A stretch of 64,000 nt of DNA from Idiomarina sp. A28L (GTDB lineage: Bacteria > Pseudomonadota > Gammaproteobacteria > Enterobacterales > Alteromonadaceae). The notes beneath the pieces were generated by a model, which was given only the letters and a program-made list of their open reading frames with translations, was not told where the DNA came from and did not search any database. The stretch is taken from the NCBI RefSeq assembly GCF_000218785.1, contig NZ_AFPO01000007.1, positions 209,411-273,410 of the forward strand. Direction: 5' to 3'. Shown here piece by piece: positions 29,132-38,383 of the stretch (positions are counted from its first letter, which is position 1; every line of letters begins with the position of its first letter). Made by a program: the position numbers and the translations under genes.

Positions 29132-30079
29132 TCATTTTCGCTTGCTAAACACACCAGAACCAATGCGTGGCCGCGGTTCGCCGGCCACTGTAGTTCGGCG
29201 CCGCCATTGTTGCACCAGCAAGCCAAAGATAATCAGGAGTAAGCCGAAAATAGTGGCGGGGTAAATGGTTTCGCCGATAATAAAGGCCAGCAGCATTAGC
29301 GAAATAAACGGTGAAATAAAGATAAGGTTGCTGATCTTCGCGGTGTTGGTGGCTAGCTTCATGGCATTAAGCCACAACACAAAAGTAAGGCCCATTTCGA
29401 ATAGCCCCACGTAAGTTACTGCGGCCCAGCCCTGCCAGGGAATACCACTCCAATCGGTGAAAATAAAGCTGGCGCCCAGCGAAAATGGCAGCGAAACCAA
29501 AAAGCAGATTAACAGCGTAAGCACCGCATCGGTTTGATGGCGGGTGTTTAGAATCCAGTAGCCAGCCCATAAGAATGTAGAGATCAGTGCAAGCGCTACC
29601 CCTGGGCCGCTCGTGAACTCCAGCGCCAGCAAATTGCCTTGAGTTGCTATCACTAACACCCCTAAATAACCAAATGCGCAGGCTACCCAATCACGCTTGC
29701 GAATTTTTTGCCCAAGAAATATCGCCGCCATTAACGTGAGCGCAATAGCCCACGTGTAATTCAGGGGCTGGGCTTGCGAGGCGGGTAGCAAGGTATAGGC
29801 TTGAAACAATACCAAGTAATACACTAAGGGGTTAAGCAGGCCGAGGCACAGATAATACAGCGGGTATTTTTTAAGTTCGGGTAGTATTTCTGGCAAACGC
29901 CCTTGGTAGAGCATTACCGCAAATAAAAACAGAAAGGAAACACAGCTCGCCGCCGCCACCATTTGGAGTGGGGTGAGATATTGCAGAGTGATTTTGAATG
30001 CGCTGGCCACGGTAGACCAAAGCAATACCGCCGCAAGTGCATACCCTAGTGCTTTTTTATCGTTTTGTGCGTTCGCCAT
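29132..30079 (-). CDS. EamA/DMT-family transporter
   Basis: I start at ATG 30079 (AGAGCGGG upstream), giving 315 residues beginning MANAQNDKKALGYALAAVLL. Ten hydrophobic segments in two EamA repeats are visible, including LLWSTVASAFKITLQYLTPLQ and YVGLFEMGLTFVLWLNAMKL. The drug/metabolite transporter superfamily exports amino acids or other metabolites; the substrate is not predictable. A further upstream ATG (30136) would give a charged N-terminal extension and is less likely. The GST gene lies just upstream on the same strand. Confidence 0.9.
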   Translation of the reverse strand: MANAQNDKKALGYALAAVLLWSTVASAFKITLQYLTPLQMVAAASCVSFLFLFAVMLYQGRLPEILPELKKYPLYYLCLGLLNPLVYYLVLFQAYTLLPASQAQPLNYTWAIALTLMAAIFLGQKIRKRDWVACAFGYLGVLVIATQGNLLALEFTSGPGVALALISTFLWAGYWILNTRHQTDAVLTLLICFLVSLPFSLGASFIFTDWSGIPWQGWAAVTYVGLFEMGLTFVLWLNAMKLATNTAKISNLIFISPFISLMLLAFIIGETIYPATIFGLLLIIFGLLVQQWRRRTTVAGEPRPRIGSGVFSKRK

Positions 30080-30110
30080 TACCCGCTCTTTGGTTCCGAA
30101 AGCGGCTTGC

Positions 30111-30698
30111 TTAAGCCGCTGGTGGCGCAGTTGCAATAAACGAAGGTTGTTTCGCGGCTTCGGCCAAAAACTTCAATAGGTTCGGATAGCCGGAGAAATC
30201 GAGGCGGTTCCGATAAATAGCCCAATCTAAAAAGCACGCTAAACGAATATGGCCATCATCCCACTGAATTTCAGAAGGCCAGTGCCGCGCTTCTAACGTT
30301 TTTAATGTGCTTTGAATGCGCGCTGCTTGCCGCTGTAGATATGAATTAGAATTGCTACTCAAACCTTCGCGCTCAAGCAAAAATAAATTAATTGCGGTAT
30401 CTAAGCAGGTGTTGGCCAAGCAATAGAGCTCTAGATTATCGGTATCGGCAAAAACCGGCTGCCCGGCTTTATCGCGTAAGTGCTTTAAAATCGAGGTGGA
30501 ATCGGTAAGTTGTACATCGCCATCTTGTAAAAAAGGCACGCGCTGCGCTGGTGATTTAGCTGCACTTTGGGCGTAATCGGTTTCTACAAATTCGAAATCT
30601 AGGCCGGTTTCTTCGAGCACTACGCGAAGATGGCGCACGAACGGAGAGGTAAAACTGCCGAATAATTGCATTGGCACTGCTTTTGGCGTGGTAGTCAT
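30111..30698 (-). CDS. Glutathione S-transferase family protein
   Basis: Start placed at ATG 30698, preceded by AAGGAAG; 195 residues beginning MTTTPKAVPMQLFGSFTSPF. The thioredoxin-like domain has a Ser in the SFTSPFVRHLRVVLEETG active-site position and QRVPFLQDGDVQLTDSTSIL with the cis-Pro and the Glu/Asp-Ser glutathione contact. The C-terminal domain is helical. Likely a cytoplasmic glutathione-dependent enzyme of unknown substrate. Probably cotranscribed with the EamA gene 31 nt downstream. Confidence 0.88.
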   Translation of the reverse strand: MTTTPKAVPMQLFGSFTSPFVRHLRVVLEETGLDFEFVETDYAQSAAKSPAQRVPFLQDGDVQLTDSTSILKHLRDKAGQPVFADTDNLELYCLANTCLDTAINLFLLEREGLSSNSNSYLQRQAARIQSTLKTLEARHWPSEIQWDDGHIRLACFLDWAIYRNRLDFSGYPNLLKFLAEAAKQPSFIATAPPAA

Positions 30699-30913
30699 TT
30701 GAGCTTCCTTAATCAGAGGGTATTCAGTTAGATCTGAAACTAGGCAAAGGCCCGTTTGTACAAGGCCTGCATCATGCCACTTCCGCAAGCTTCTCAGCAA
30801 GTATTTCTGGATCCATAGAGTGTTGAATAATTAACCGAATCATCACCCCGCTGTAACAAAAGTGTCATTGTATGCGCCTACACTTCATTCACGTTCGCTA
30901 ATGAGGAAAGCTA

Positions 30914-31465
30914 ATGAAATGGCTTATGCAACTACCCTTGCAACTACAGCGCGTTGATGAAATTTCGTTCTTCTGGCTTAGTCGGCATTTACGCCGCCCA
31001 TCGGGGGGCTCTTTAGCGCGCTGGATTTCGAAAAGTGGCGATGGCTATGGCTACCTGATCTTCTGCCTTTTAGCGTTTGCCGTGGGTGATGCCGATGCCG
31101 GCACGCTATTAGCCCTACTCTTATTAGCTTTTTTAATTGAATTGCCGGTTTACTGGTTATTAAAAAACACCTTGCGCAGAACGCGGCCTTACGAGCGTTC
31201 AGCGAAGTTTACCTCATTGATCAAAGCCAGTGATAAGTTCAGTTTTCCTTCTGGCCACACCACCGCAGCTTTTATGTTCGCCAGCCTCTGCGCCACGCTA
31301 ATGCCAAGCCTAACATTACTCGTGTTTGCTTGGGCCAGCTTAATTGGCCTTTCACGAATTGCCCTTGGTGTGCATTACCCCACCGATATTCTTGCGGGTG
31401 CTGCATTGGGCTCAGGCCTTGCTTCACTAACGCTTATTGTGGCAACTGGCTGGTTAATTGGATGA
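30914..31465 (+). CDS. PAP2-family membrane phosphatase
   Basis: A 183-residue integral membrane protein with all three PAP2 acid-phosphatase motifs: KNTLRRTRPYE (KX6RP), FPSGHTTAAF (PSGH) and SRIALGVHYPTDILAG (SRX5HX3D). Five or so membrane helices. Such enzymes dephosphorylate undecaprenyl pyrophosphate or phosphatidate in the periplasm-facing leaflet. A glycosyltransferase gene follows 75 nt downstream on the same strand, which suggests an envelope glycolipid role. GAGGAAAGCTA before the ATG is a good RBS. Confidence 0.93.
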   Translation: MKWLMQLPLQLQRVDEISFFWLSRHLRRPSGGSLARWISKSGDGYGYLIFCLLAFAVGDADAGTLLALLLLAFLIELPVYWLLKNTLRRTRPYERSAKFTSLIKASDKFSFPSGHTTAAFMFASLCATLMPSLTLLVFAWASLIGLSRIALGVHYPTDILAGAALGSGLASLTLIVATGWLIG

Positions 31466-31540
31466 TTAACGGCCGCGCATTTAGCAGAACTAACGGTTTG
31501 AAATAAAGTTTATGGCTCCGTATTCAATAGAGATACAGAT

Positions 31541-32584
31541 ATGAAAATTTTAGTTGGCGTTCAAGGTACAGGAAATGGCCACATTAGCCGTTGCCATGCA
31601 TTATCCGAAGCTTTTTCTGCGCACCCTGAAGTTGAGGTTGATTATTTAGTATCAGGCCGGGCGCGTGAAAAGCTTTTTGATATGGATGCATTTGGTGATT
31701 TCCAATGGCGCCAAGGCTTAAGTTTTCAGGTGCGCGAAGGCAGAATTTCGGTTCTCGATACCTTGAGCCAAAATCCATGGGGCCAGTTCTGGCAAGATGT
31801 GCGCGATCTCGATTTAAGCAGCTACGATTTGGTGGTAACTGATTTTGAACCGGTTACCGCGTGGGCTGCTCGTCGGCAAGGTGTGCGTTGTATTGGCCTT
31901 GGCCGGCAATATGCCTTCTTCAAGCAAACTTCGGCATTACCTACGAATATTTTGCAACGCGCGATGATGCGCCAGTTTGCGCCGTGCGATACCGTGGTTG
32001 GTATGCACTGGGAAGATATTGGCACGCACGTATTACCACCGTTGATTCACCACGCACCAAATGCAGAGCCGACGCTGGCACGAGAAATCTTGGTGTATTT
32101 ACCATTTGAACCACTCGATCAAGTGTTGGCGTTATTGCAAGATTTCCCTGAATACCAGTTTTCGGTTTATCACCCGGAAACAAGCCGCGCCGATCTCGGC
32201 CATATTCAGTGTTACCCGCCCTCTCGAAAAGGCTTCGCGGAATCTTTTGCGCGTGCCGAGGGCGTAATCGCCAATGCCGGTTTTGAAACAAGTAGTGAGG
32301 CGCTTGCTTACGGCAAAAAACTGCTAGTAAAACCCCTTTCAGGGCAATTCGAACAGCTCGCCAATGCGCACTGTTTGGAACATCGCCAACTCGCTTCAGT
32401 AATGGAATCACTGAATGCCAACTACGTAGAAAGTTGGCTCGAAAACGCATTAGCGGTGCGCATGGATTGGCCCGATGTTGGCCCAGAGCTTGCTACTTGG
32501 TTGGCTAATGGCGCGAAAGAATCGGTACTTAGCCTGCATGAACGCCTTTGGCAAAGCAGCCAAAGAATCGCGCTCTCGGCTTAG
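31541..32584 (+). CDS. MJ1255/VC2487-type glycosyltransferase
   Basis: A 347-residue GT-B-like protein. The N-terminus MKILVGVQGTGNGHISRCHA has the glycine-rich loop and GH pair found in the MurG/UDP-glucosyltransferase fold, as in the MJ1255/VC2487 family. The C-terminal half contains EGVIANAGFETSSEALAYGK, the nucleotide-sugar binding loop, then KPLSGQFEQLANAHCLE. Acceptor and sugar are unknown. It follows the PAP2 gene and probably acts on the same envelope lipid pathway; this pairing is inference. Confidence 0.88.
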   Translation: MKILVGVQGTGNGHISRCHALSEAFSAHPEVEVDYLVSGRAREKLFDMDAFGDFQWRQGLSFQVREGRISVLDTLSQNPWGQFWQDVRDLDLSSYDLVVTDFEPVTAWAARRQGVRCIGLGRQYAFFKQTSALPTNILQRAMMRQFAPCDTVVGMHWEDIGTHVLPPLIHHAPNAEPTLAREILVYLPFEPLDQVLALLQDFPEYQFSVYHPETSRADLGHIQCYPPSRKGFAESFARAEGVIANAGFETSSEALAYGKKLLVKPLSGQFEQLANAHCLEHRQLASVMESLNANYVESWLENALAVRMDWPDVGPELATWLANGAKESVLSLHERLWQSSQRIALSA

Positions 32585-32589
32585 GGTTA

Positions 32590-33090
32590 CTAGTAATGGC
32601 TCGCTAGCATCAGCGCAGCGAGTGTGATGCCGCAGCTTAAGCGGCCGTTGGCGATATAGTGGGCGAGCTGTTTTGGGCTTGCCAGTTCAACTTTAGATAC
32701 TTCGTTAAAATCGCTAGCTGCAGAGGTATGCTGAATGGGCTGGGTGTTCGCTGGTAAATGGCAGCGAAACACATTCACATTGGTAGTGAGTATCGCAGTG
32801 TTTGGCTTTACTACGCCGAGGAATTCAAGTTCACTGGCTTGATATCCGGTTTCTTCAAAGAGTTCCCGTGCGGCGGCTTCTACCGCTTTTTCTCCGGGCT
32901 CACCATATCCGCGAGGCGCTTCTAATAGCTCGGCTCCATGGGCTGCCCGTGGCACTTCAACGAGCACCAAATCGTCACCTACATAACAAAGTATCATAGC
33001 CCCGTTATCTGAGTTTTTTTCCTGTACATAGTGCCATTGCCCATCTTGCTCCACTTGGAACCAAGGGTTTTCGTATACTGTTTTTTTCAT
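32590..33090 (-). CDS. Nudix hydrolase (NudE-like)
   Basis: A 166-residue protein with an intact Nudix box spanning about residues 60-82: GYGEPGEKAVEAAARELF followed by EETGY (GX5EX7REUXEEXGU). The N-terminal beta-strands and the proline before the box (EAPRGYGEPGE) are like NudE, which hydrolyses ADP-ribose, Ap3A and NADH. It overlaps the upstream gene by one base (TAATG), so translation is coupled. No export signal. Confidence 0.9.
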   Translation of the reverse strand: MKKTVYENPWFQVEQDGQWHYVQEKNSDNGAMILCYVGDDLVLVEVPRAAHGAELLEAPRGYGEPGEKAVEAAARELFEETGYQASELEFLGVVKPNTAILTTNVNVFRCHLPANTQPIQHTSAASDFNEVSKVELASPKQLAHYIANGRLSCGITLAALMLASHY

Positions 33091-34061
33091 TATTTTTTAA
33101 TTTCCAAACCAATGTAGTTCCGCATTTTCGGGTATAGCCCAAACCAATTCTTGCGAGTAGCAAAATCGTAGCCACGATCGGTAGCCTGAGTTTCGGCATA
33201 ATCGATTCCTGATTCCACCAAAAACTTTAGCACTTCACCCGCGCCTAATGCAGAAACAAACTGAAATAACTTATAGGGAATCGCTAATAGTGAAAGCTCG
33301 CGTTGTAGCCCTTTTATTGAAAGCCCAACATCTAAAAGCCTGTGAGGAATCTGGGTAAGGTGTTTAATTTGATCTTGTAAAAAGCCTTCGCCAGAACTAA
33401 TAAATAACGAATGATAAGCCGGATCTATTACTTCGAGGCGGAAACGTGCCGAGGCATCGATCGTATAGCGAGTTTGCTCAGCAAAATAAGATTGGGTGAA
33501 GTGATACCATTCAGAGCGGCTCACTACATCGCGCGCTGCATGCAAAAACAACTGGCGTTCGCCATCGCTTTGAAAGAAATGGTTAAACACATCAGCATCA
33601 TCTAAGCGTAGGGTTATTTCTTGCTGCAAACTGGTGGGCATTAACTGCACGCTTTCGTAACTTGGATTGAGCGCTGTAAGCACTTGCTGAGTTTGATTCA
33701 AACGTGCAATCAGCGCCCGCGCTTGTACTCCGGTAAGCTGCTCTTTGCTAGGTGAGCCATCAATACTGGATACAATATAACTGCCGGGCAAAGCCTCGAA
33801 ATAATCGTTCAGGGTAATATCTTGCTCAAGATTAAAACCGCGCAATACCAGCCTGCCGCGGCCTTCTTCATTGAGATACTTGAGCACATTGGCTTTGGCC
33901 AAGGTATCGCTAATATCGCGGTTATCGAGCACGGTGTTAGGCGATAGCACCACGCCATTTGCGAGTGTGAGGCCAAGTAAGAATCGCTTATGGAGCTCTT
34001 CAGAGGTGAGCGCACGTACCGAATCGCAATTCGATAAAAACATTTTTTCTTTTAGTAACAT
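33090..34061 (-). CDS. Hypothetical protein translationally coupled to the Nudix hydrolase
   Basis: A 323-residue soluble protein with no signal peptide or membrane helix. Visible segments include FLLGLTLANGVVLSPNTVLD and YFAEQTRYTIDASARFRLEV and a C-terminus NWFGLYPKMRNYIGLEIKK. I recognise no family. Its last codon overlaps the Nudix start (TAATG), so the two are made together and may act in one process. RBS GGAG lies 8 nt before ATG 34061. Confidence 0.7.
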   Translation of the reverse strand: MLLKEKMFLSNCDSVRALTSEELHKRFLLGLTLANGVVLSPNTVLDNRDISDTLAKANVLKYLNEEGRGRLVLRGFNLEQDITLNDYFEALPGSYIVSSIDGSPSKEQLTGVQARALIARLNQTQQVLTALNPSYESVQLMPTSLQQEITLRLDDADVFNHFFQSDGERQLFLHAARDVVSRSEWYHFTQSYFAEQTRYTIDASARFRLEVIDPAYHSLFISSGEGFLQDQIKHLTQIPHRLLDVGLSIKGLQRELSLLAIPYKLFQFVSALGAGEVLKFLVESGIDYAETQATDRGYDFATRKNWFGLYPKMRNYIGLEIKK

Positions 34062-34194
34062 AAATGCAGCTCCAGGATAGATACTGCATCCTAACCAACA
34101 GCCTATATTCCGGCAAGCACCGAATGCGCTTTGTTTGCCTCTGGGATGTGAATAAACATGTTTTCTGGATTTCAGGAGCTCTTGGTTTCAGGTA

Positions 34195-34230
34195 ATAAAA
34201 AGCCGGAGCAACATGAGCTGCCCCGGCTTA
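34195..34230 (-). terminator. Intrinsic terminator after the M28 peptidase gene
   Basis: On the minus strand AAGCCGGGGCAGC-TCAT-GTTGCTCCGGCTT forms a 13-bp stem (two G-T pairs) with a four-base loop, followed by TTTTATT. It sits 20 nt downstream of the leftward gene at 34251. Confidence 0.88.
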
Positions 34231-34250
34231 TGCATCAAATTACGAATTTA

Positions 34251-35921
34251 TTAGTTACGTTGCGCTTCGCTTTCTAAACGCACTGCCTCAAATTCGTTGC
34301 CTTCAGCCCACTGTGGCCATACGCGGCTGTTTGCCAGTTCGTTACCAACCCGGAAAAACACCCACATATCTTGGTGAATACCGCGTAAATCCCACTCTGG
34401 GTTAAATTTATCTGCTACTTTGTGGTAACGATTCGCTAAGAAATCGCTGGCTTCACGTTGGCCGTATTCAGGGCCTTCGAAGAAGTGATCAACACCACCT
34501 TTCGCATACATAACCGGCACGCCTTGCTTGGCTAAACTAAAGTGATCTGAGCGATAGAAAATGCCTGCTTCAGGGTTCGCTTCTGGCGCCAAATAACGGT
34601 TCTGTGCAATTACATGGGGCTCAGCAAAATTTTGCATATTGGAGTTGTTCCAACCCACAACAACAAAATCTTTTACTGGGCCGTGCGCATAGAGCATATC
34701 GATATTAATGCCGGCTACGGTTTTTTCTAGTGGTAGCAATGGGTTTTCGCCATACCAAGCCGAGCCCAATAGGCCGCGTTCCTCTGCGCCTACAAAAGCA
34801 AATACAATTGAGCGCTCGGGTGTTTCACCGGCTGCGAACTTCTCAGCCATGGCAAGTAAACCTGCGGTACCTGTGGCGTTATCTTGCGCGCCGTTAAATA
34901 TTTCACCGCTGATTGGGTCAACACCCATGTGATCCCAGTGCGCCATATAAATAATATGCTCTTCTGGGTATTTGCTACCTTCAATCATGCCCACAATGTT
35001 GTAGGTATCGAGATCAGAGAACTCGTTTTCTACAATCATAGAAAGTTCGGTATTCAACGATACTGGAGCAAAATCGCTGCTCAGTGCCAACTCATGAGCT
35101 TCTGATAAGCTCATGCCGGCATTGGCAAATAATTTTTCTGCTGCATCGGCGTTTACCCAACCTTCGAGTTTTGCGCGGTGCATGTTGCGGTTTTCAGTTT
35201 TCATGGTGAAGCGAACTGGCGAACCACCAGCGATAACGCCCCAGCCATAACCTGCTGGGCCATCTTCATGAATAACAATAGCGCCGGTAGCACCTTGGCG
35301 TGCTGCTTCTTCGAATTTGTATGTCCAACGGCCGTAATATGTCATGGCGTTGCCATTAAATACGGCTGGATCTTGCGTGGCATAACCTGGGTCGTTTACA
35401 AACATCACCACGGTTTTACCTTCAACATCGAGGCCTTCATAATCATTCCAGCCGAACTCTGGCGCTACAATGCCGTAACCCACGAATACCATTTCGCTGT
35501 TCTCAACGCTTACGGAATCAACTACGCGGTTGGTCCAGCCCATCATTTCAGTACGATATTCGAGGCTGCTTTCTTCACCATTGTGGCTTAACGCCATATC
35601 CGTTACTCGGCTCGGAGCAATGCGTACAAGTGGTACAGCTTGGGTGTAATCACTGTTGGTTAGCGATTTAACACCTAAATCACGGAAGATATCGGTAATG
35701 TATTCAATAGTGAGTTCTTCACCGCGGGTGCCTGGCGCGCGGCCCTCAAACTCATCTGATGAAATCGTTTCTAAATGCGTGCGGTAGGTATCGGTAAAAT
35801 GGCTATCAACTAAGCCATCGGCATCAGTTTGCGGTGGGTAAGGTTGTGTATCAGTTTCTGGAGCTGGTGCGCAAGCGGTTACCAACAACAAAGCCGATGC
35901 ACACAGAGTTAAATGGCGCAT
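34251..35921 (-). CDS. M28-family metallopeptidase lipoprotein with PA domain
   Basis: Start chosen at ATG 35921 (GAGGAA RBS), giving 556 residues beginning MRHLTLCASALLLVTAC, a lipoprotein signal with the lipobox cysteine at C17. A protease-associated insert is present (GATGAIVIHEDGPAGYGWGV region). The co-catalytic di-zinc site of family M28 is visible: AHWDHMG (His), DNATGTAGLLAMAE (Asp), VGAEERGLLGSAWY (Glu-Glu), INIDMLY (Asp) and DHFFEGPEYG (His). It is probably an aminopeptidase anchored in the cell envelope that trims imported or secreted peptides. Monocistronic with its own terminator. Confidence 0.93.
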   Translation of the reverse strand: MRHLTLCASALLLVTACAPAPETDTQPYPPQTDADGLVDSHFTDTYRTHLETISSDEFEGRAPGTRGEELTIEYITDIFRDLGVKSLTNSDYTQAVPLVRIAPSRVTDMALSHNGEESSLEYRTEMMGWTNRVVDSVSVENSEMVFVGYGIVAPEFGWNDYEGLDVEGKTVVMFVNDPGYATQDPAVFNGNAMTYYGRWTYKFEEAARQGATGAIVIHEDGPAGYGWGVIAGGSPVRFTMKTENRNMHRAKLEGWVNADAAEKLFANAGMSLSEAHELALSSDFAPVSLNTELSMIVENEFSDLDTYNIVGMIEGSKYPEEHIIYMAHWDHMGVDPISGEIFNGAQDNATGTAGLLAMAEKFAAGETPERSIVFAFVGAEERGLLGSAWYGENPLLPLEKTVAGINIDMLYAHGPVKDFVVVGWNNSNMQNFAEPHVIAQNRYLAPEANPEAGIFYRSDHFSLAKQGVPVMYAKGGVDHFFEGPEYGQREASDFLANRYHKVADKFNPEWDLRGIHQDMWVFFRVGNELANSRVWPQWAEGNEFEAVRLESEAQRN

Positions 35922-36017
35922 GAATAATTCCTCTTTTATTGTGTAGCTTATATTTGTAGCACAATAATAGCGCACTTAGAGAAAAATTGAGAGTGGCAAT
36001 TGGGGGAGTGAAAAGCA

Positions 36018-36044
36018 CAAAAAAGAGGCTGCAGAGCAGCCCCT
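36018..36044 (-). terminator. Intrinsic terminator after the DUF4168 gene
   Basis: Read on the minus strand, GGGGCTGC-TCT-GCAGCCTC forms a GC-rich stem followed by TTTTTTG. It lies about 90 nt beyond the stop of the leftward gene at 36132. Confidence 0.7.
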
Positions 36045-36131
36045 TCTACTTTAGCTTGCGCTTTCGTGCGGATGAACACGATTCGTTAGTTCAGCGCTCG
36101 CTTTGTAGTCACTTTCTTTGTAAGCATAAGC

Positions 36132-36530
36132 TTAGTAAGCATTGCGGTCGTCATCTTCCCGCATCTCTTCAACTTTACGCTGAATTTCTGGATCGTTCTG
36201 GAGGCGATACGCCATAGCGTTGTATTCTTCTACCGTAAGGCCTGAACCTTCAACCGATTCTACCATCTCACGCTGAGCATTCATTTGTAGCTCTTGCGCT
36301 TCTTCCTGTGTTTCCACTTCTTCAAGCGCTTCTACAAATTCATTATTGATACGCTCAATGTGATCAATAGCCACAACAAACATTTCTAACTGCTCATCGG
36401 TGATAGGCTGGCTAGCCATCTCTTCCATTTGCTGCTGTGCATATGCTTGTGCATCTTGATCTTGCGCAACTGCTGGCATTGAAAACATGGCTGCTGCTAA
36501 GGCTGAAAGTGCAAATGTGCGTTTTAACAT
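36132..36530 (-). CDS. DUF4168 domain exported protein
   Basis: A 132-residue protein from ATG 36530, with GGAGG eight nt upstream; an ATG 15 nt earlier (36545) is unlikely. Signal peptide MLKRTFALSALAAAMFSM with cleavage after AVA. The mature part is highly acidic and helical: ITDEQLEMFVVAIDHIERIN, then MESVEGSGLTVEEYNAMAYR-type sequence, as in DUF4168 proteins. Periplasmic, function unknown; in other bacteria the family is often stress-induced. Confidence 0.88.
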   Translation of the reverse strand: MLKRTFALSALAAAMFSMPAVAQDQDAQAYAQQQMEEMASQPITDEQLEMFVVAIDHIERINNEFVEALEEVETQEEAQELQMNAQREMVESVEGSGLTVEEYNAMAYRLQNDPEIQRKVEEMREDDDRNAY

Positions 36531-36706
36531 AGTGTCCTCCTTCAAGAACTCTTTGGTTTAAAATGTTGTCACTTAGATATAAAGCGAAAACCGTGCCAAC
36601 TTTTGTTAATGGCTCATAAGGTCATGATTTTAATCTAATAAATAATTAAGATAGAGGGCAAGCTCAACCATGCAGGTGTCAACGAAGCAATAAAAGTGTA
36701 TATTAA

Positions 36707-36720
36707 TGTCACATGTGACA
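36707..36720. promoter_or_regulatory. TGTCACATGTGACA palindrome upstream of the two-component system
   Basis: A perfect 14-bp palindrome sits 126 bp before the histidine-kinase start. Further TGTCA/TGACA half-sites occur at about 36676 (GGTGTCA) and 36749 (ATGACAC). The cluster lies in the 315-nt gap between the divergent DUF4168 and kinase genes and could be an operator for the response regulator or another dimeric factor. No sigma-54 -24/-12 pair (TGGCAC-N5-TTGC) was found in the gap. Confidence 0.5.
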
Positions 36721-36845
36721 CCTTTGGTTGTGCCAAAAATGACACTTTCGGCCTAGTTTGTGGGTAGTAGTGCATTAAATACGAACTTTGTGAATAGTAT
36801 TGCTCTGATTAAAAGGTAAACGTAGATCTCAAAAAAGGTGAGTAA

Positions 36846-38381
36846 ATGACAAACTCTAAAGCACCGGCGATATGGCGATTATCAGGAATTCAGCGGGCCT
36901 TGCTGATTTATGTTGTGGTGCCGATTCTGGTGATTGTAGGCTTCGGTATTGGCATTGGCCTTGATCGTATAAACGTGCAGGAGCAAGAACGGTTAAAAGA
37001 TGATTTAGAGCTTCTTGGCCGAGCTATAAGAGTGCCTGTGGGTGAGGCTTTAGCCGCAAACGATGAAGCCGCGGTGCAACGAGCGTTAGATTCAGTATTC
37101 GAAATTGGCCGGATTTACGGTGCTTCGGTTTTTGATGTGAATGGTAATCGAATCGCGGTGGCGGGCATTGCTGAGCGAGATTTATCGCGTAGCCGAGTTG
37201 CGCAAGAGTTGGTGATGACCGGGGAACAACAAGAGCGGGTTCGGCAGATTTCTGGAGTGCGAATGTTCTCGCATTTCTTACCGGTATTTGATGATTTACG
37301 CCAAGCTAACGGTTTTATTCAAATTAACCGCCAAGCTAGCGATTTCGATGCCACCTTTGCGCGGTTAAGCGCATGGGCTTGGGGAATATGGGTAGCCATG
37401 GCATTACTTACCCTTACCATTGTTATTTTTGGCCATTACCGCGGGGTTGGCCGTTATGTAAACGTACTTACCCAGAGCATGCACAGAGTAGAGGCAGGTG
37501 AACGTGATTACCGAGCGCCTGAAAATGGCCCGGGTGAGCTAGCGGATATTGCGCATGGCTTAAATAGTATGCTCGATAGTATGCAGCGTGGTGAAGTGGA
37601 GCTTGAGGCTCACCGCCAGCATGAGCAAGAAATGGAACGCAAGCTGCAGTATCAAGAGAAAATGGCGGCAATTGGTGGTGTGGCCTCTGGGGTGGCGCAT
37701 GAACTTGGTGCACCACTTACCATTATTGATGGCCGGGCACGGCGATTACTAAAAAATAGCAATGATGCCGAATCTGAGCGCCAGCTAACCGCAATTCGTG
37801 GCCAAGTGGCAAGGCTCACACGCATTGTGCAGCAGCTCCTTAATTACTGCCGGCCAGCAGCCGAGCAGGAAACTCTCATTTTACCTGTGGCGATTACCAA
37901 GTTGTTGCCAGAGATTATCGATAATGTGCGCCATGAACAGCCAGAAAATGGGCCTGAGTTTATTGTTGCAGCTACGCCTGTTCCGGCAGAGCTCGAACTA
38001 ATAGCCGATGAAGCACGGTTGGAACTGGCGTTGGTAAATCTGGTGCGTAATGCTGCACAAGTAGCGAAAAAGCAGGTGCAGCTTGGCAATGAAGTAGTTC
38101 AAAAGCCAGCGCTGGAAGGCAGTGATGAAATTAGCCACTGGCTGCAACTAGATGTGCTTGATGATGGCCCGGGGTTAACACAAGGCACTACAACCGAAGA
38201 ATTGGTTACGCCTTTTTTCACCACAAAAGGGCAAGGCGAAGGTACCGGGCTGGGCCTCGCTATTGTGGATAATGTGGTGCGTGAACATCGAGGCTCGTTG
38301 GTGATAGAAAACCGAACTGATATTGCAAGCGGTTGCCGAGTGCGCATTCAATTACCATTACAATTAGTAGATAAGGATTAA
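36846..38381 (+). CDS. Sensor histidine kinase of an NtrC-type two-component system
   Basis: A 511-residue inner-membrane kinase. Transmembrane helices at about 18-38 and 178-197 bracket a periplasmic sensor domain of about 140 residues. A HAMP region (YVNVLTQSMHRVEAGERDYR) and a coiled coil follow. The phospho-acceptor histidine is H285 in GGVASGVAHELGAPLTII. The ATPase shows N (LALVNLVRNAAQVAK), G1 (LDVLDDGPGLT) and G2 (GQGEGTGLGLAIV) boxes. The signal is unknown. The cognate regulator starts 2 nt downstream. Confidence 0.95.
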   Translation: MTNSKAPAIWRLSGIQRALLIYVVVPILVIVGFGIGIGLDRINVQEQERLKDDLELLGRAIRVPVGEALAANDEAAVQRALDSVFEIGRIYGASVFDVNGNRIAVAGIAERDLSRSRVAQELVMTGEQQERVRQISGVRMFSHFLPVFDDLRQANGFIQINRQASDFDATFARLSAWAWGIWVAMALLTLTIVIFGHYRGVGRYVNVLTQSMHRVEAGERDYRAPENGPGELADIAHGLNSMLDSMQRGEVELEAHRQHEQEMERKLQYQEKMAAIGGVASGVAHELGAPLTIIDGRARRLLKNSNDAESERQLTAIRGQVARLTRIVQQLLNYCRPAAEQETLILPVAITKLLPEIIDNVRHEQPENGPEFIVAATPVPAELELIADEARLELALVNLVRNAAQVAKKQVQLGNEVVQKPALEGSDEISHWLQLDVLDDGPGLTQGTTTEELVTPFFTTKGQGEGTGLGLAIVDNVVREHRGSLVIENRTDIASGCRVRIQLPLQLVDKD

Positions 38382-38383
38382 CT

